In this document: in pieces, positions 25,721-34,213 of the stretch | Numbering within the stretch: position 1 is the first letter of the stretch | Layout: every line of letters starts with the position of its first letter | Assembly: GCA_964631955.1 (NCBI GenBank) | Contig: CAZWBA010000001.1 | Coordinates: 186,001 to 250,000, forward strand | Direction of reading: 5' to 3' | Length of the DNA stretch: 64,000 nucleotides | Source: CAMLJR01 sp964631955 | GTDB lineage: Bacteria > Pseudomonadota > Gammaproteobacteria > Pseudomonadales > CAMLJR01 | Position numbers and translations under genes: made by a program | The notes under the pieces: model-generated | Database searches by the model: none | Seen by the model: the letters and a program-made list of their open reading frames with translations, nothing else | Told to the model about the DNA's origin: nothing

Positions 25721-27136
25721 ATGATCAAAAAAATTCTGATTGCCAATCGCGGCGAGATCGCGGTGCGCATCGTGCGCGCGTGTGCCGAAATGGGCATTTG
25801 CTCGGTCGCGATTTACACCGAGCCCGACCGTTTCGCGCTGCACGTCAAGCGCGCGGACGAAGCGTATAGCGTCGGCGACGATCCGCTGCAGGGTTATCTG
25901 AACGCGCACCGCATCGTCAATCTGGCGGTGGAAACCGGCTGCGACGCGATTCACCCGGGCTATGGCTTTCTTTCCGAAAACCCGGAAATCGCGCGCATCT
26001 GCGCCGAGCGTGGCGTGATTTTTATCGGGCCGTCGGCAGAAGTGATTCATCGCATGGGCGATAAAACCGAAGCGCGCAAGGCGATGATCACCGCGGGCGT
26101 TCCGGTAACGCCCGGCACCGAAGGCAATCTCGCCGATCTCGACGAAGCCCGACGCGAAGCCGCACGCATCGGTTATCCCGTCATGCTGAAAGCGACATCG
26201 GGCGGCGGCGGTCGCGGTATTCGCCGCTGCGATAACGAAGAGGAACTCGCGCGCAATTTCGAACGCGTGATTTCGGAAGCGACCAAAGCTTTCGGCAGCG
26301 CCGATGTGTTTCTGGAAAAATGCATCGTCAATCCGAAACACATCGAAGTGCAGATTCTCGCCGACAAATTCGGCAACACAATTCATTTATTCGAGCGCGA
26401 CTGTTCGATTCAGCGCCGCAATCAAAAACTCATTGAAATTGCGCCGTCGCCGCAACTCAAACCGCAGCAGCGCGCACATATCGGCGAACTCGCGGTACGC
26501 GCAGCCAGAGCGGTGAATTACGAAAATGCCGGCACGGTGGAATTTCTCATCGCCGGCGAAAACGTGTATTTCATGGAGATGAATACACGCGTGCAGGTCG
26601 AGCACACGATTACCGAAGCGATTACGGGCGTCGATATCGTGCGCGAACAGATTCGCATCGCTGCGGGTCTCGCGCTGAATTACCGGCAGGAAGACATTCA
26701 GTTTCGCGGCTTCGCGCTGCAATTTCGCATCAACGCCGAAGATCCGAAAAATAATTTTCTGCCGACGTTCGGAAAGATCTCGCGCTATTACGCACCGGGT
26801 GGCCCCGGCGTGCGCGTCGACACCGCCATTTACACGGGCTATACGATTCCGCCGTATTTCGATTCGATGTGTTTGAAATTGATCGTGTGGAGTCTGACCT
26901 GGGAAGAAACGCTCAATCGCAGCGTGCGCGCACTCGACGACATGCGCCTGCAAGGCGTGAAAACCACCGCACCGTATTATCAGCGCATCCTCGAAAATCC
27001 GATGTTCCGCGCCGGCAAGTTCGACACGAGCTTCGTCGATGCGCATCCGGAATTATTGCAGTACTCGGAAAAGAAACGGCCAGAGGAAGTTGCGATTGCC
27101 ATCGCTACGGCGATTGCCGCGTACGCAGGACTATAA
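25721..27136 (+). CDS. pycA: Biotin carboxylase, pyruvate carboxylase subunit A
   Basis: This is the ATP-grasp biotin carboxylase component, 471 residues from the ATG at 25721. It starts IKKILIANRGEIAVRIVRA, has the glycine-rich ATP loop KATSGGGGRGIR, KHIEVQILADKFGNTIHLFERDC, and VYFMEMNTRVQVEHTITE with the active-site Arg and Glu residues. The frame is open upstream to 25667, but those 18 codons do not match the family start. The downstream gene (11 bases on) is an OadA-like transcarboxylase with a biotin domain, so this is the carboxylase half of a two-subunit, anaplerotic pyruvate carboxylase as in Pseudomonas, not acetyl-CoA carboxylase AccC. Confidence 0.9.
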   Translation: MIKKILIANRGEIAVRIVRACAEMGICSVAIYTEPDRFALHVKRADEAYSVGDDPLQGYLNAHRIVNLAVETGCDAIHPGYGFLSENPEIARICAERGVIFIGPSAEVIHRMGDKTEARKAMITAGVPVTPGTEGNLADLDEARREAARIGYPVMLKATSGGGGRGIRRCDNEEELARNFERVISEATKAFGSADVFLEKCIVNPKHIEVQILADKFGNTIHLFERDCSIQRRNQKLIEIAPSPQLKPQQRAHIGELAVRAARAVNYENAGTVEFLIAGENVYFMEMNTRVQVEHTITEAITGVDIVREQIRIAAGLALNYRQEDIQFRGFALQFRINAEDPKNNFLPTFGKISRYYAPGGPGVRVDTAIYTGYTIPPYFDSMCLKLIVWSLTWEETLNRSVRALDDMRLQGVKTTAPYYQRILENPMFRAGKFDTSFVDAHPELLQYSEKKRPEEVAIAIATAIAAYAGL

Positions 27137-27146
27137 GGAACCGATC

Positions 27147-28958
27147 ATGTCTCAAGCAAAACCCATCAAAATCACCGACGTCGTGTTGCGCGATGGCCAT
27201 CAATCACTGATCGCCACGCGTCTGCGCACCGAGGACATGCTGCCGATTTGCCCGCAGCTCGATGCCATCGGTTACTGGTCACTCGAAGTCTGGGGCGGTG
27301 CCACCTTCGATGCGTGCGTGCGCTTCCTGAAAGAAGATCCGTGGGAACGCCTGCGCCAATTGCGCAAAGCGCTGCCGAACACCCGTTTGCAAATGTTATT
27401 GCGCGGTCAGAATTTACTGGGGTATCGCCACTACGCCGACGATGTGGTCGAAGCCTTCGTGCAGAAATCTGCCGAGAACGGTATCGATGTATTTCGCATC
27501 TTCGATGCGATGAACGATATCCGCAATCTCGACACCGCGATCCGCGCCGTGAAAAAAACCGGTAAGCATGCGCAGGGTACGATCAGCTACACGACGAGTC
27601 CGGTGCATACCATCGATATGTTCGTCGAGCAGGCGAAACGCATGGCCGATATGGGCAGCGATTCGATTGCGATCAAGGACATGGCGGGACTGCTCACCCC
27701 ATTCGCGACAGGCCAACTCGTTAAAGCGCTAAAAAATGCGGTGAAATTACCCATATTTCTGCATTCGCACAGCACCTCGGGCCAGGCATCGATGTGCCAT
27801 TTCGAAGCGCTGCTGAACGGTGTCGATCATATTGATTGCGCGATTTCCGCCTTCGCGGGCGGCACCTCGCACCCTGCCACAGAATCGCTCGTCGCGGCCT
27901 TGAAAAATACGCCGTATGACACCGGGCTCGATCTCGCGAAGCTGCACGAAATCGCCCGATACTTCTGGGAAGTGCGCAAGAAATATCATCAGTTCGAAAG
28001 CGAATTCACGCGCGAGGATGTCAGCGTGCAGATCAATCAGGTGCCGGGCGGCATGATGTCGAATCTTGCGAATCAATTAAAAGAACAAGGTGCGCTCAAT
28101 CGTATCGATGAAGTGTTCGACGAAATCCCACGCGTGCGTGCCGATCTCGGCTATCTGCCGCTGGTGACGCCGACATCGCAAATCGTCGGCACCCAGGCCG
28201 TGATGAATGTGATCGCAGGCGAGCGTTATAAAACGATTACCAACGAAGTGAAGCGCTATCTACAGGGTCATTACGGCGCAGCACCCGCTCCCGTGAATGA
28301 GGAATTGCGCAAACTTGCGATCGGCAATGAAGAGGTGATCGATGTTCGTCCCGCCGATTTGATTCCTAACGAATTGAATAAACTGCGCGAAGATATCGGC
28401 ACGCTCGCTAAGTCCGAAGAAGACGTACTGACGTTCGCGATGTTCCCCGATATCGGTCGCACCTTCCTGCAAGAGCGCGCCAACGGCACGCTCAACCCTG
28501 AGCCGTTACAACCGGAGCGTCGCAAAAGCGGTGAAGTCAGCAGCATCGGTACACCGACTGAATTCGTTGTTGATGTGCATGGCGAAAGTTATCAGGTCGC
28601 GATCACCGGTGTCGGTATCAAGGGCACGGGCAAACGCCATTTCTACCTGACGCTCGACGGCGTACCGCAGGAAGTCGTATTCGAATCGCTCAACGAATAC
28701 CGGGCCGACAATAAAACCGGACGCAAGCAGGCGACGCATGAGGGCCACGTCACTACCAACATGCCGGGCAATATCGTCGCGGTGCTGGTGAAGGAAGGCG
28801 ATACCGTTAAGGCGGGCCAGCCCGTGCTCGTCACCGAGGCGATGAAAATGGAAGCCGAAGTGCAGGCGCCGATCGGTGGCAAGGTCACCGGCATTTTTGT
28901 GGTGAAAGGCGATCGCGTCACGCCGGGTGAAGTGTTGATCGAAATCGAGAAAGCTTAA
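27147..28958 (+). CDS. pycB: Pyruvate carboxylase subunit B (OadA-like, biotin-bearing)
   Basis: This subunit transfers the carboxyl group from biotin to pyruvate to make oxaloacetate. The product has 603 residues. An HMGL-like TIM barrel opens with KITDVVLRDGHQSL and carries the metal-binding HSHSTSGQA. The PYC/OADA domain follows, and a C-terminal biotinyl domain has Lys567 in EAMKMEAE. The start ATG 27147 has AAGGA seven bases upstream; the longer frame from 27039 overlaps pycA and is not native. It is co-transcribed with pycA. No sodium-pump subunits (OadB/OadG) are present, which argues for pyruvate carboxylase rather than oxaloacetate decarboxylase. Confidence 0.9.
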   Translation: MSQAKPIKITDVVLRDGHQSLIATRLRTEDMLPICPQLDAIGYWSLEVWGGATFDACVRFLKEDPWERLRQLRKALPNTRLQMLLRGQNLLGYRHYADDVVEAFVQKSAENGIDVFRIFDAMNDIRNLDTAIRAVKKTGKHAQGTISYTTSPVHTIDMFVEQAKRMADMGSDSIAIKDMAGLLTPFATGQLVKALKNAVKLPIFLHSHSTSGQASMCHFEALLNGVDHIDCAISAFAGGTSHPATESLVAALKNTPYDTGLDLAKLHEIARYFWEVRKKYHQFESEFTREDVSVQINQVPGGMMSNLANQLKEQGALNRIDEVFDEIPRVRADLGYLPLVTPTSQIVGTQAVMNVIAGERYKTITNEVKRYLQGHYGAAPAPVNEELRKLAIGNEEVIDVRPADLIPNELNKLREDIGTLAKSEEDVLTFAMFPDIGRTFLQERANGTLNPEPLQPERRKSGEVSSIGTPTEFVVDVHGESYQVAITGVGIKGTGKRHFYLTLDGVPQEVVFESLNEYRADNKTGRKQATHEGHVTTNMPGNIVAVLVKEGDTVKAGQPVLVTEAMKMEAEVQAPIGGKVTGIFVVKGDRVTPGEVLIEIEKA

Positions 28959-29027
28959 TTTTCGAGAAAAAATTCCAAAATAATTTTTAAAATTATCTTT
29001 TGTACTTATTGCGAGCCCGACAACATC

Positions 29028-29456
29028 ATGCGTATCGACCGTGAACGGTTACAGCCCAAAAATCTTCCGTTCAGTTATGAAATGCAAACGCGCTTTGCCG
29101 ATCTCGACAAGGTGGGACACGTCAACCACGTCAATCTCACTGCCTTTTTTCAGGAAGGTCGCAATCGCTTTATTTATGCCTGCGATTTGATGGCACTCGC
29201 ACCCTGCCCACTCGTAGTGGCGGCGTTGAATATTGAATTCGCTGGCGATTTATTTCATCCCGAACCCATCGAAATTTTTACGGGATTACTCGAAGTGGGC
29301 CGCAGTTCGTTTCGCGTCGGCCAAATTGCTTGTCAACATGGTCGCGTCGGCGCTTATGCCGAAGTCGTGCAAGTTGCGCGCGGCGAGCAAGGATCGATTG
29401 CATTGCCCGATGCGTGGCGCCCCATTCTTTTAAGCAAGATGATTGCAGCGAAATAA
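29028..29456 (+). CDS. Acyl-CoA thioesterase, 4HBT hotdog family
   Basis: The 142-residue cytoplasmic protein has a single hotdog fold of the 4-hydroxybenzoyl-CoA thioesterase type. The signature TRFADLDKVGHVNHVNL contains the family's catalytic-type Asp followed by GHVNH, with the long central helix just after it (LTAFFQEGRNRFI). It probably hydrolyses an acyl-CoA; chain preference is unknown. It follows pycB after a 69-base, AT-rich gap containing an ATAATTTT/AAAATTAT inverted repeat. The DUF2238 gene starts 25 bases later on the same strand. Confidence 0.85.
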   Translation: MRIDRERLQPKNLPFSYEMQTRFADLDKVGHVNHVNLTAFFQEGRNRFIYACDLMALAPCPLVVAALNIEFAGDLFHPEPIEIFTGLLEVGRSSFRVGQIACQHGRVGAYAEVVQVARGEQGSIALPDAWRPILLSKMIAAK

Positions 29457-29481
29457 AAAAACCAAATATCACGCGTCGAAT

Positions 29482-30150
29482 ATGAATCACATTACGAAAA
29501 AAAGCTCGGTTTACCCCACCATTCTTCTCGCCATTTACACCGTGGTCTGGATCGGGCTCGCCATCGCACCTTTCGATCGCCACGACTGGATGCTCGAAAA
29601 CGTGCTGGTCGTGATCGCGGTACCGCTCGTTATTTTCTGCCATCGCAAGCGTCCCTTCAGCAATTACACCTACACGATGCTGTGGATTTTCATGCTGCTG
29701 CATGCGGTCGGCGCTCACTACACCTATGCAAAAGTGCCCTACGACGAATGGGGGCAAGCACTCACCGGACACCGTATCAACGATCTGCTCGGCTTCGATC
29801 GCAACCACTTCGACCGCCTCGTGCATTTTCTCTACGGCGTATTGTGGTTTCCGCTCTGCTGGGAATTATTCGCGCCGAGGATCGACGGTTCGAAAGCGCT
29901 GCGTTATTTACTCGTGAGCGCCTTCCTGATCTCGCATGCAGGCATTTATGAAGTCATCGAATGGGCCGCTGCGGCATTTTTTGGCGGCGATCTCGGCGTC
30001 GCCTATCTGGGCACACAGGGCGATGAATGGGATGCGCAGAAGGATATGGCACTGGCCATGATCGGCACATTCATCATCGCTGCATGGATGGCGCTTCGAG
30101 GCGATGACGGCTGTCAGGCCAGTGTCGACTATCGCGCGCCCAGCGGCTAA
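29482..30150 (+). CDS. DUF2238 (YjdF-like) inner-membrane protein
   Basis: The product has 222 residues from the ATG at 29482 and six or so hydrophobic segments (about 15-33, 39-56, 63-83, 118-138, 150-172, 185-205). It matches DUF2238/YjdF proteins in LLHAVGAHYTYAKVPYDEW, NDLLGFDRNHFDRLVHFLYG and the end block GDEWDAQKDMALAMIG. The function of the family is unknown; the conserved His, Asp and Glu residues in membrane-proximal motifs suggest metal or ligand binding (inference). The frame opens at a TTG at 29443 that overlaps the previous gene, which is less likely as start. Confidence 0.82.
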   Translation: MNHITKKSSVYPTILLAIYTVVWIGLAIAPFDRHDWMLENVLVVIAVPLVIFCHRKRPFSNYTYTMLWIFMLLHAVGAHYTYAKVPYDEWGQALTGHRINDLLGFDRNHFDRLVHFLYGVLWFPLCWELFAPRIDGSKALRYLLVSAFLISHAGIYEVIEWAAAAFFGGDLGVAYLGTQGDEWDAQKDMALAMIGTFIIAAWMALRGDDGCQASVDYRAPSG

Positions 30151-30280
30151 ACTGCCCGCCTCCAACGAATTCATCCGCAGCCACTGCCTCATTGCCGGTA
30201 CTTCCATACAGCAAAGCGGCCGTGGCCTTATTTTTTCAGGCTTTTATGCGAGCGCTGCTCGCGCACACAGGTAAAGCGTA

Positions 30281-30769
30281 ATGAGCGTATTGGTCGGCGT
30301 CATCATGGGTTCCAGATCCGATTGGGAAACCCTGCAGCATACGGTCGCCACTCTCGAAAAATTCACCATTCCGCATGAAGTGCGCGTTGTCTCCGCGCAT
30401 CGCACGCCCGATTTATTATTTCAGTACGCCGAACAGGCCGCCGATCGCGGTATTGAAGTCATCATCGCAGGCGCCGGCGGTGCGGCGCATCTGCCGGGCA
30501 TGTGCGCGGCAAAAACACATCTGCCCGTACTCGGCGTGCCGGTGCAATCGTCGATGCTGAGCGGCGTCGATTCGCTATTGTCGATCGTGCAGATGCCCGC
30601 GGGCATTCCTGTCGCCACACTCGCTATCGGAAAAGCCGGTGCAACCAATGCCGCTTTATTGGCGGCGAGCATTCTCGGCAACAAATATCCCGAGTACGCA
30701 CAGAAATTAAAAGCGTTTCGCGCAGAACAGACGCAAACGGTTCTGGCTAATCCCGATCCCCGTACCTGA
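30281..30769 (+). CDS. purE: N5-carboxyaminoimidazole ribonucleotide mutase
   Basis: PurE (class I) rearranges N5-CAIR to CAIR in purine biosynthesis. The 162-residue protein has the CAIR-binding loop MGSRSDWETL, VVSAHRTPDLLF with the catalytic His, AGAGGAAHLPGM and GVPVQSSMLSGVDSLLSIVQMP, all standard. purK follows after 39 bases, forming the usual purEK pair. The upstream 130 bases contain a GCGAGC-GCT-GCTCGC hairpin (30247-30261) just before the start, and no recognised purine operator. Confidence 0.97.
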   Translation: MSVLVGVIMGSRSDWETLQHTVATLEKFTIPHEVRVVSAHRTPDLLFQYAEQAADRGIEVIIAGAGGAAHLPGMCAAKTHLPVLGVPVQSSMLSGVDSLLSIVQMPAGIPVATLAIGKAGATNAALLAASILGNKYPEYAQKLKAFRAEQTQTVLANPDPRT

Positions 30770-30808
30770 CTTTCATCGCGATCAACCAAAAAGCACGCAG
30801 GTAACCAA

Positions 30809-31897
30809 ATGAAAATCGGCGTCATCGGTGGCGGTCAACTCGGACGCATGCTCGCACTCGCAGGGCATCCGCTCGGCATGCAATTCGTCTTTCTCGATCC
30901 CGCACCCGATGCCTGCGCAAACGTGCTCGGCGAACATCTCTGCGCGGATTATTCCGACAAGGATCATCTGCGCATGCTCGCGGATGAATGCGACGTGGTG
31001 ACTTTCGAATTCGAAAATGCGCCCGCCGACACCATCGCATTTCTGTCGCAATTCGTACCCGTCTATCCGCCCGCGCAGGCCTTGCGCATCGCACGCGATC
31101 GCCTCCTCGAAAAAACCCTGTTCCGCGATCTGAATATTGCGACGCCGGATTTCGCCAATATCGAATCGCAGGCCGATCTCGATAGCGCCGTCAAAACCGT
31201 CGGCTTACCCGCAGTATTGAAAACACGCCAGCTCGGTTACGACGGTAAGGGCCAGAAAGTTCTGCGCAGCGCGAGCGATGTCGAAGGCGCATTTGCGGCG
31301 CTCGGCAGCGTGCCGTGTCTGCTCGAAGGCTTCGTGAATTTTTCGGGCGAAGTCTCGCTCATTGCGGTGCGCGGGCGCGATGGCGAAACGCGCTTCTATC
31401 CGCTCGTCCACAATATGCACCGCGATGGAATTCTGCGTCTCTCCGTCGCCAGCGCGAACCATTCGCTGCAGGATCTCGCCGAAGATTACGCAATGCGTGT
31501 GCTCGACCAGCTCGATTATGTCGGCGTGCTCGCCTTCGAATTTTTCGAAGTCGACGGCGGCCTCACCGCCAATGAAATTGCCCCGCGCGTACACAACTCC
31601 GGGCACTGGACCATCGAAGGTGCCGAGTGCTCGCAATTCGAAAATCATTTGCGCGCCGTCGCCGGCCTGCCGCTCGGCTCGACCGAAAAAATCGGCGAAA
31701 GCGCGATGGTGAATTTCATCGGCAGCATTCCCCCGCTCGAAAAACTGGCGGCGCTCGAATTCTGTCACCCGCATTTTTACGGCAAGGCATTCAAACCCGG
31801 ACGCAAAGTCGGACACGCGACACTGCGCTGTCCGGACCGCGAAGAACTGGAAGAAGGTATTTGCGAGCTGGAAGCGCTGCTGCCGCGCAATTCGTAG
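30809..31897 (+). CDS. purK: N5-carboxyaminoimidazole ribonucleotide synthase
   Basis: PurK makes N5-CAIR from AIR, ATP and bicarbonate, feeding PurE. The 362-residue ATP-grasp protein starts KIGVIGGGQLGRMLALAG, carries VLKTRQLGYDGKGQ (ATP-binding loop) and NEIAPRVHNSGHWTIEG (catalytic grasp domain). Both length and motifs are canonical. It is downstream of purE on the same strand, and guaD begins 94 bases later, so purine synthesis and guanine salvage may share a transcript (inference). Confidence 0.97.
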   Translation: MKIGVIGGGQLGRMLALAGHPLGMQFVFLDPAPDACANVLGEHLCADYSDKDHLRMLADECDVVTFEFENAPADTIAFLSQFVPVYPPAQALRIARDRLLEKTLFRDLNIATPDFANIESQADLDSAVKTVGLPAVLKTRQLGYDGKGQKVLRSASDVEGAFAALGSVPCLLEGFVNFSGEVSLIAVRGRDGETRFYPLVHNMHRDGILRLSVASANHSLQDLAEDYAMRVLDQLDYVGVLAFEFFEVDGGLTANEIAPRVHNSGHWTIEGAECSQFENHLRAVAGLPLGSTEKIGESAMVNFIGSIPPLEKLAALEFCHPHFYGKAFKPGRKVGHATLRCPDREELEEGICELEALLPRNS

Positions 31898-31991
31898 ACC
31901 GTCACCGGTGCTGTGCGCGAACCATTACTGTGGCGGCGCGCGATGAAACCAGGATAATGCAACGATTGAGCGATTCCCGCGCGAGTTCACC

Positions 31992-33299
31992 GTGACCAGT
32001 CAGACTTTGCTTCTCGGGCAAACCATCAGTTTTCGCGGCGATCCGTTTTTGCAGTCGCAACGCGATTGCTTCGATTATTGTCGCGATGGCGCGGTGCTGA
32101 TCGAAAATGAAAAAATTATCGCGAGCGGCGAAATGGCGCTCGTGAAACCTTTCGCGCACGCCGATGCCACCATCGAAAACTACGGCGATGCGATTATCTC
32201 GGCGGGCTTCGTCGATACCCACGTGCATTATCCGCAGACGCAAATGATCGCCTCGTATGGCGAGCAATTATTGCAGTGGCTGGAAAAATATACCTTTGTC
32301 GTCGAACAGCAATTCGCCGATAAACTGCACGCCGATCGCATCGCCGAATTTTTTCTGGATGAATTACTGCGCAATGGCACGACAACCGCAGCGGTCTATT
32401 GCACCGTGCATCCGCAGTCGGTCGATGCGTTTTTCGAGCAATCGCAGAAGCTCAACACATTGATGATAGCGGGCAAAGTATTGATGGATCGCAATGCGCC
32501 TGCGGCCCTGCTCGACACCCCAGAACGCGCTTACTCGGAATCCAGGGCGTTGATCGAACGCTGGCACAATAATGGCCGTCAGCGCTATTGCATCACGCCG
32601 CGTTTTGCCGGCACGAGTTCACCCGGGCAACTCAAGGTTGCCAGCGATTTATGGCGTGAATTTCCCGATACCTATCTGCAAACTCATCTCGCGGAAAATT
32701 GCGACGAGGTGAAATGGATGCGCGAATTATTTCCCGCGCATAAAAATTATCTCGATATTTATTCGAGCCACAATTTGCTCGGTCCGCGTTCGATCTATGC
32801 ACATTGCATTCATATCGAGGAAAGTGATTTCTGCGCATTTCATCGACACGGCGCAGCGATGGCGCACTGCCCCAGCTCGAATTTATTTCTGGGCAGCGGT
32901 CTATTCGATCTGGCATCCGCAAAAAATCCGGCGCGCCCTGTACGTGTCGGGCTCGGTACCGATATCGGCGCAGGCACGAGTTTTTCGCAACTGCGATCGC
33001 TCAACGAAGCTTACAAAATCGCCCAGTTACGCGCCGGGAAACTCGATTCCGTGCACGCTTTTTATCTCGCCACACGCGGTGGCGCGCAAGCACTGTATCT
33101 CGATGATCGCATTGGAAGTCTTGCTGCGGGAAACGATGCCGATATTGTCGTGCTCGATCCGGCGGCAACGCCCTTGCTGAAATTGCGCGCCGGGCAGGCG
33201 GATAGCATCGAAGATCTGCTATTCGCACTGATGATGCTCGGCGATGACCGTGCTGTGCGGGCCACTTATGTGGCGGGTAAATGCCGGCACCGAAACTGA
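31992..33299 (+). CDS. guaD: Guanine deaminase
   Basis: GuaD is a zinc-dependent amidohydrolase that converts guanine to xanthine. The 435-residue length fits. Motifs are VDTHVHYPQ (metal His pair), FFLDELLRNGTTTAAVYCTVH, TYLQTHLAENCDEVKWM, SIYAHCIHIEESD, HCPSSNLFLGSGLF and the metal Asp in GLGTDIGAG. The start is a GTG at 31992; no closer ATG fits the family N-terminus. Located directly after purEK, it links salvage to de novo purine synthesis. Confidence 0.94.
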   Translation: MTSQTLLLGQTISFRGDPFLQSQRDCFDYCRDGAVLIENEKIIASGEMALVKPFAHADATIENYGDAIISAGFVDTHVHYPQTQMIASYGEQLLQWLEKYTFVVEQQFADKLHADRIAEFFLDELLRNGTTTAAVYCTVHPQSVDAFFEQSQKLNTLMIAGKVLMDRNAPAALLDTPERAYSESRALIERWHNNGRQRYCITPRFAGTSSPGQLKVASDLWREFPDTYLQTHLAENCDEVKWMRELFPAHKNYLDIYSSHNLLGPRSIYAHCIHIEESDFCAFHRHGAAMAHCPSSNLFLGSGLFDLASAKNPARPVRVGLGTDIGAGTSFSQLRSLNEAYKIAQLRAGKLDSVHAFYLATRGGAQALYLDDRIGSLAAGNDADIVVLDPAATPLLKLRAGQADSIEDLLFALMMLGDDRAVRATYVAGKCRHRN

Positions 33300-33416
33300 T
33301 CGACCGCACTTATGCACCGCAGCCATATTTACAAACTTTCACGCGGCAGTTAGCTTGCTCTGGCGATTTATCATTCGATCGCTTCAGGAATCAAATAGAG
33401 AAACAGGAGAACCAAG

Positions 33417-34106
33417 ATGAAAAAATACGGTGCGGAATTTTTCGGAACTTTCTGGCTCGTTCTCGGCGGATGCGGCAGCGCGGTTTTAGCTGCAGCATTT
33501 CCTCAGGTTGGTATCGGTTTACACGGTGTATCGCTGGCGTTCGGTCTGACGGTGCTCACGATGGCCTATGCCATCGGCCATATCTCCGGCTGCCATCTCA
33601 ACCCTGCCGTTTCCGTAGGGCTCGTCGCCGCTGGACGTTTCCCGGCCAGAGAATTGCCTGCTTATATCATTGCGCAGGTATTGGGAGGAATTGCAGCGGG
33701 CGGCATTTTGTTTCTCATCGCGAGCGGCAAGGCGGGCTTCGATGTCAGCGCCGGTTTTGCATCGAATGGTTACGGCGCGCATTCTCCCGGCGGTTACAGC
33801 CTGATCTCCGCGCTGGTTTGCGAAGTGGTGATGACAGCCATGTTTCTCATTGTCATTCTCGGCGCCACTGACCGCCGTGCACCGCAGGGATTCGCTCCCA
33901 TCGCCATCGGTTTATGCCTCACGCTGATTCACTTGATCAGCATCCCGGTCACCAATACATCGGTGAATCCCGCGCGCAGTACCGGTGTTGCGGTATTCGT
34001 CGGCGACTGGGCCATCGCGCAATTATGGGCATTCTGGATCGCTCCGATTATCGGTGCGGTGATCGGTGCCGCGATCTATAAATTCATCGGCGATGAAGAA
34101 AAATAA
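33417..34106 (+). CDS. aqpZ: Aquaporin Z
   Basis: AqpZ is an inner-membrane water channel of the MIP family. The 229-residue protein has six membrane helices and both NPA boxes: HLNPAVSVG (about residues 62-70) and SVNPARSTGVA (near 183-193). The selectivity-filter residues around the second box, including the Arg after NPA, are as expected for a water channel rather than a glycerol facilitator. AGGAG precedes the ATG. A strong bidirectional terminator follows. The 117-base gap after guaD suggests a separate promoter. Confidence 0.95.
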   Translation: MKKYGAEFFGTFWLVLGGCGSAVLAAAFPQVGIGLHGVSLAFGLTVLTMAYAIGHISGCHLNPAVSVGLVAAGRFPARELPAYIIAQVLGGIAAGGILFLIASGKAGFDVSAGFASNGYGAHSPGGYSLISALVCEVVMTAMFLIVILGATDRRAPQGFAPIAIGLCLTLIHLISIPVTNTSVNPARSTGVAVFVGDWAIAQLWAFWIAPIIGAVIGAAIYKFIGDEEK

Positions 34107-34162
34107 TTTTTCCGGAATTAATTTCCCGAAATAAAAATTAATTTTCCCAAAAACAAACTCGT

Positions 34163-34190
34163 AAAAAAGCGCCGGATTTGGCGCTTTTTT
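34163..34190. terminator. Bidirectional terminator between aqpZ and the efflux operon
   Basis: AAAAAAGCGCC and GGCGCTTTTTT form an eleven-pair stem with a six-base loop. Runs of A and T on either side make it a good terminator in both directions. It serves aqpZ (plus) and the outer-membrane channel gene (minus). Confidence 0.85.
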
Positions 34191-34213
34191 ATCGAAAATC
34201 GAACAGGATATTC

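Noticed and set aside
27039..27146. Extended N-terminus of pycB overlapping pycA
   Set aside because: The extension reads through the pycA 3' end in another frame; the ATG at 27147 has a strong ribosome-binding site and the family start.
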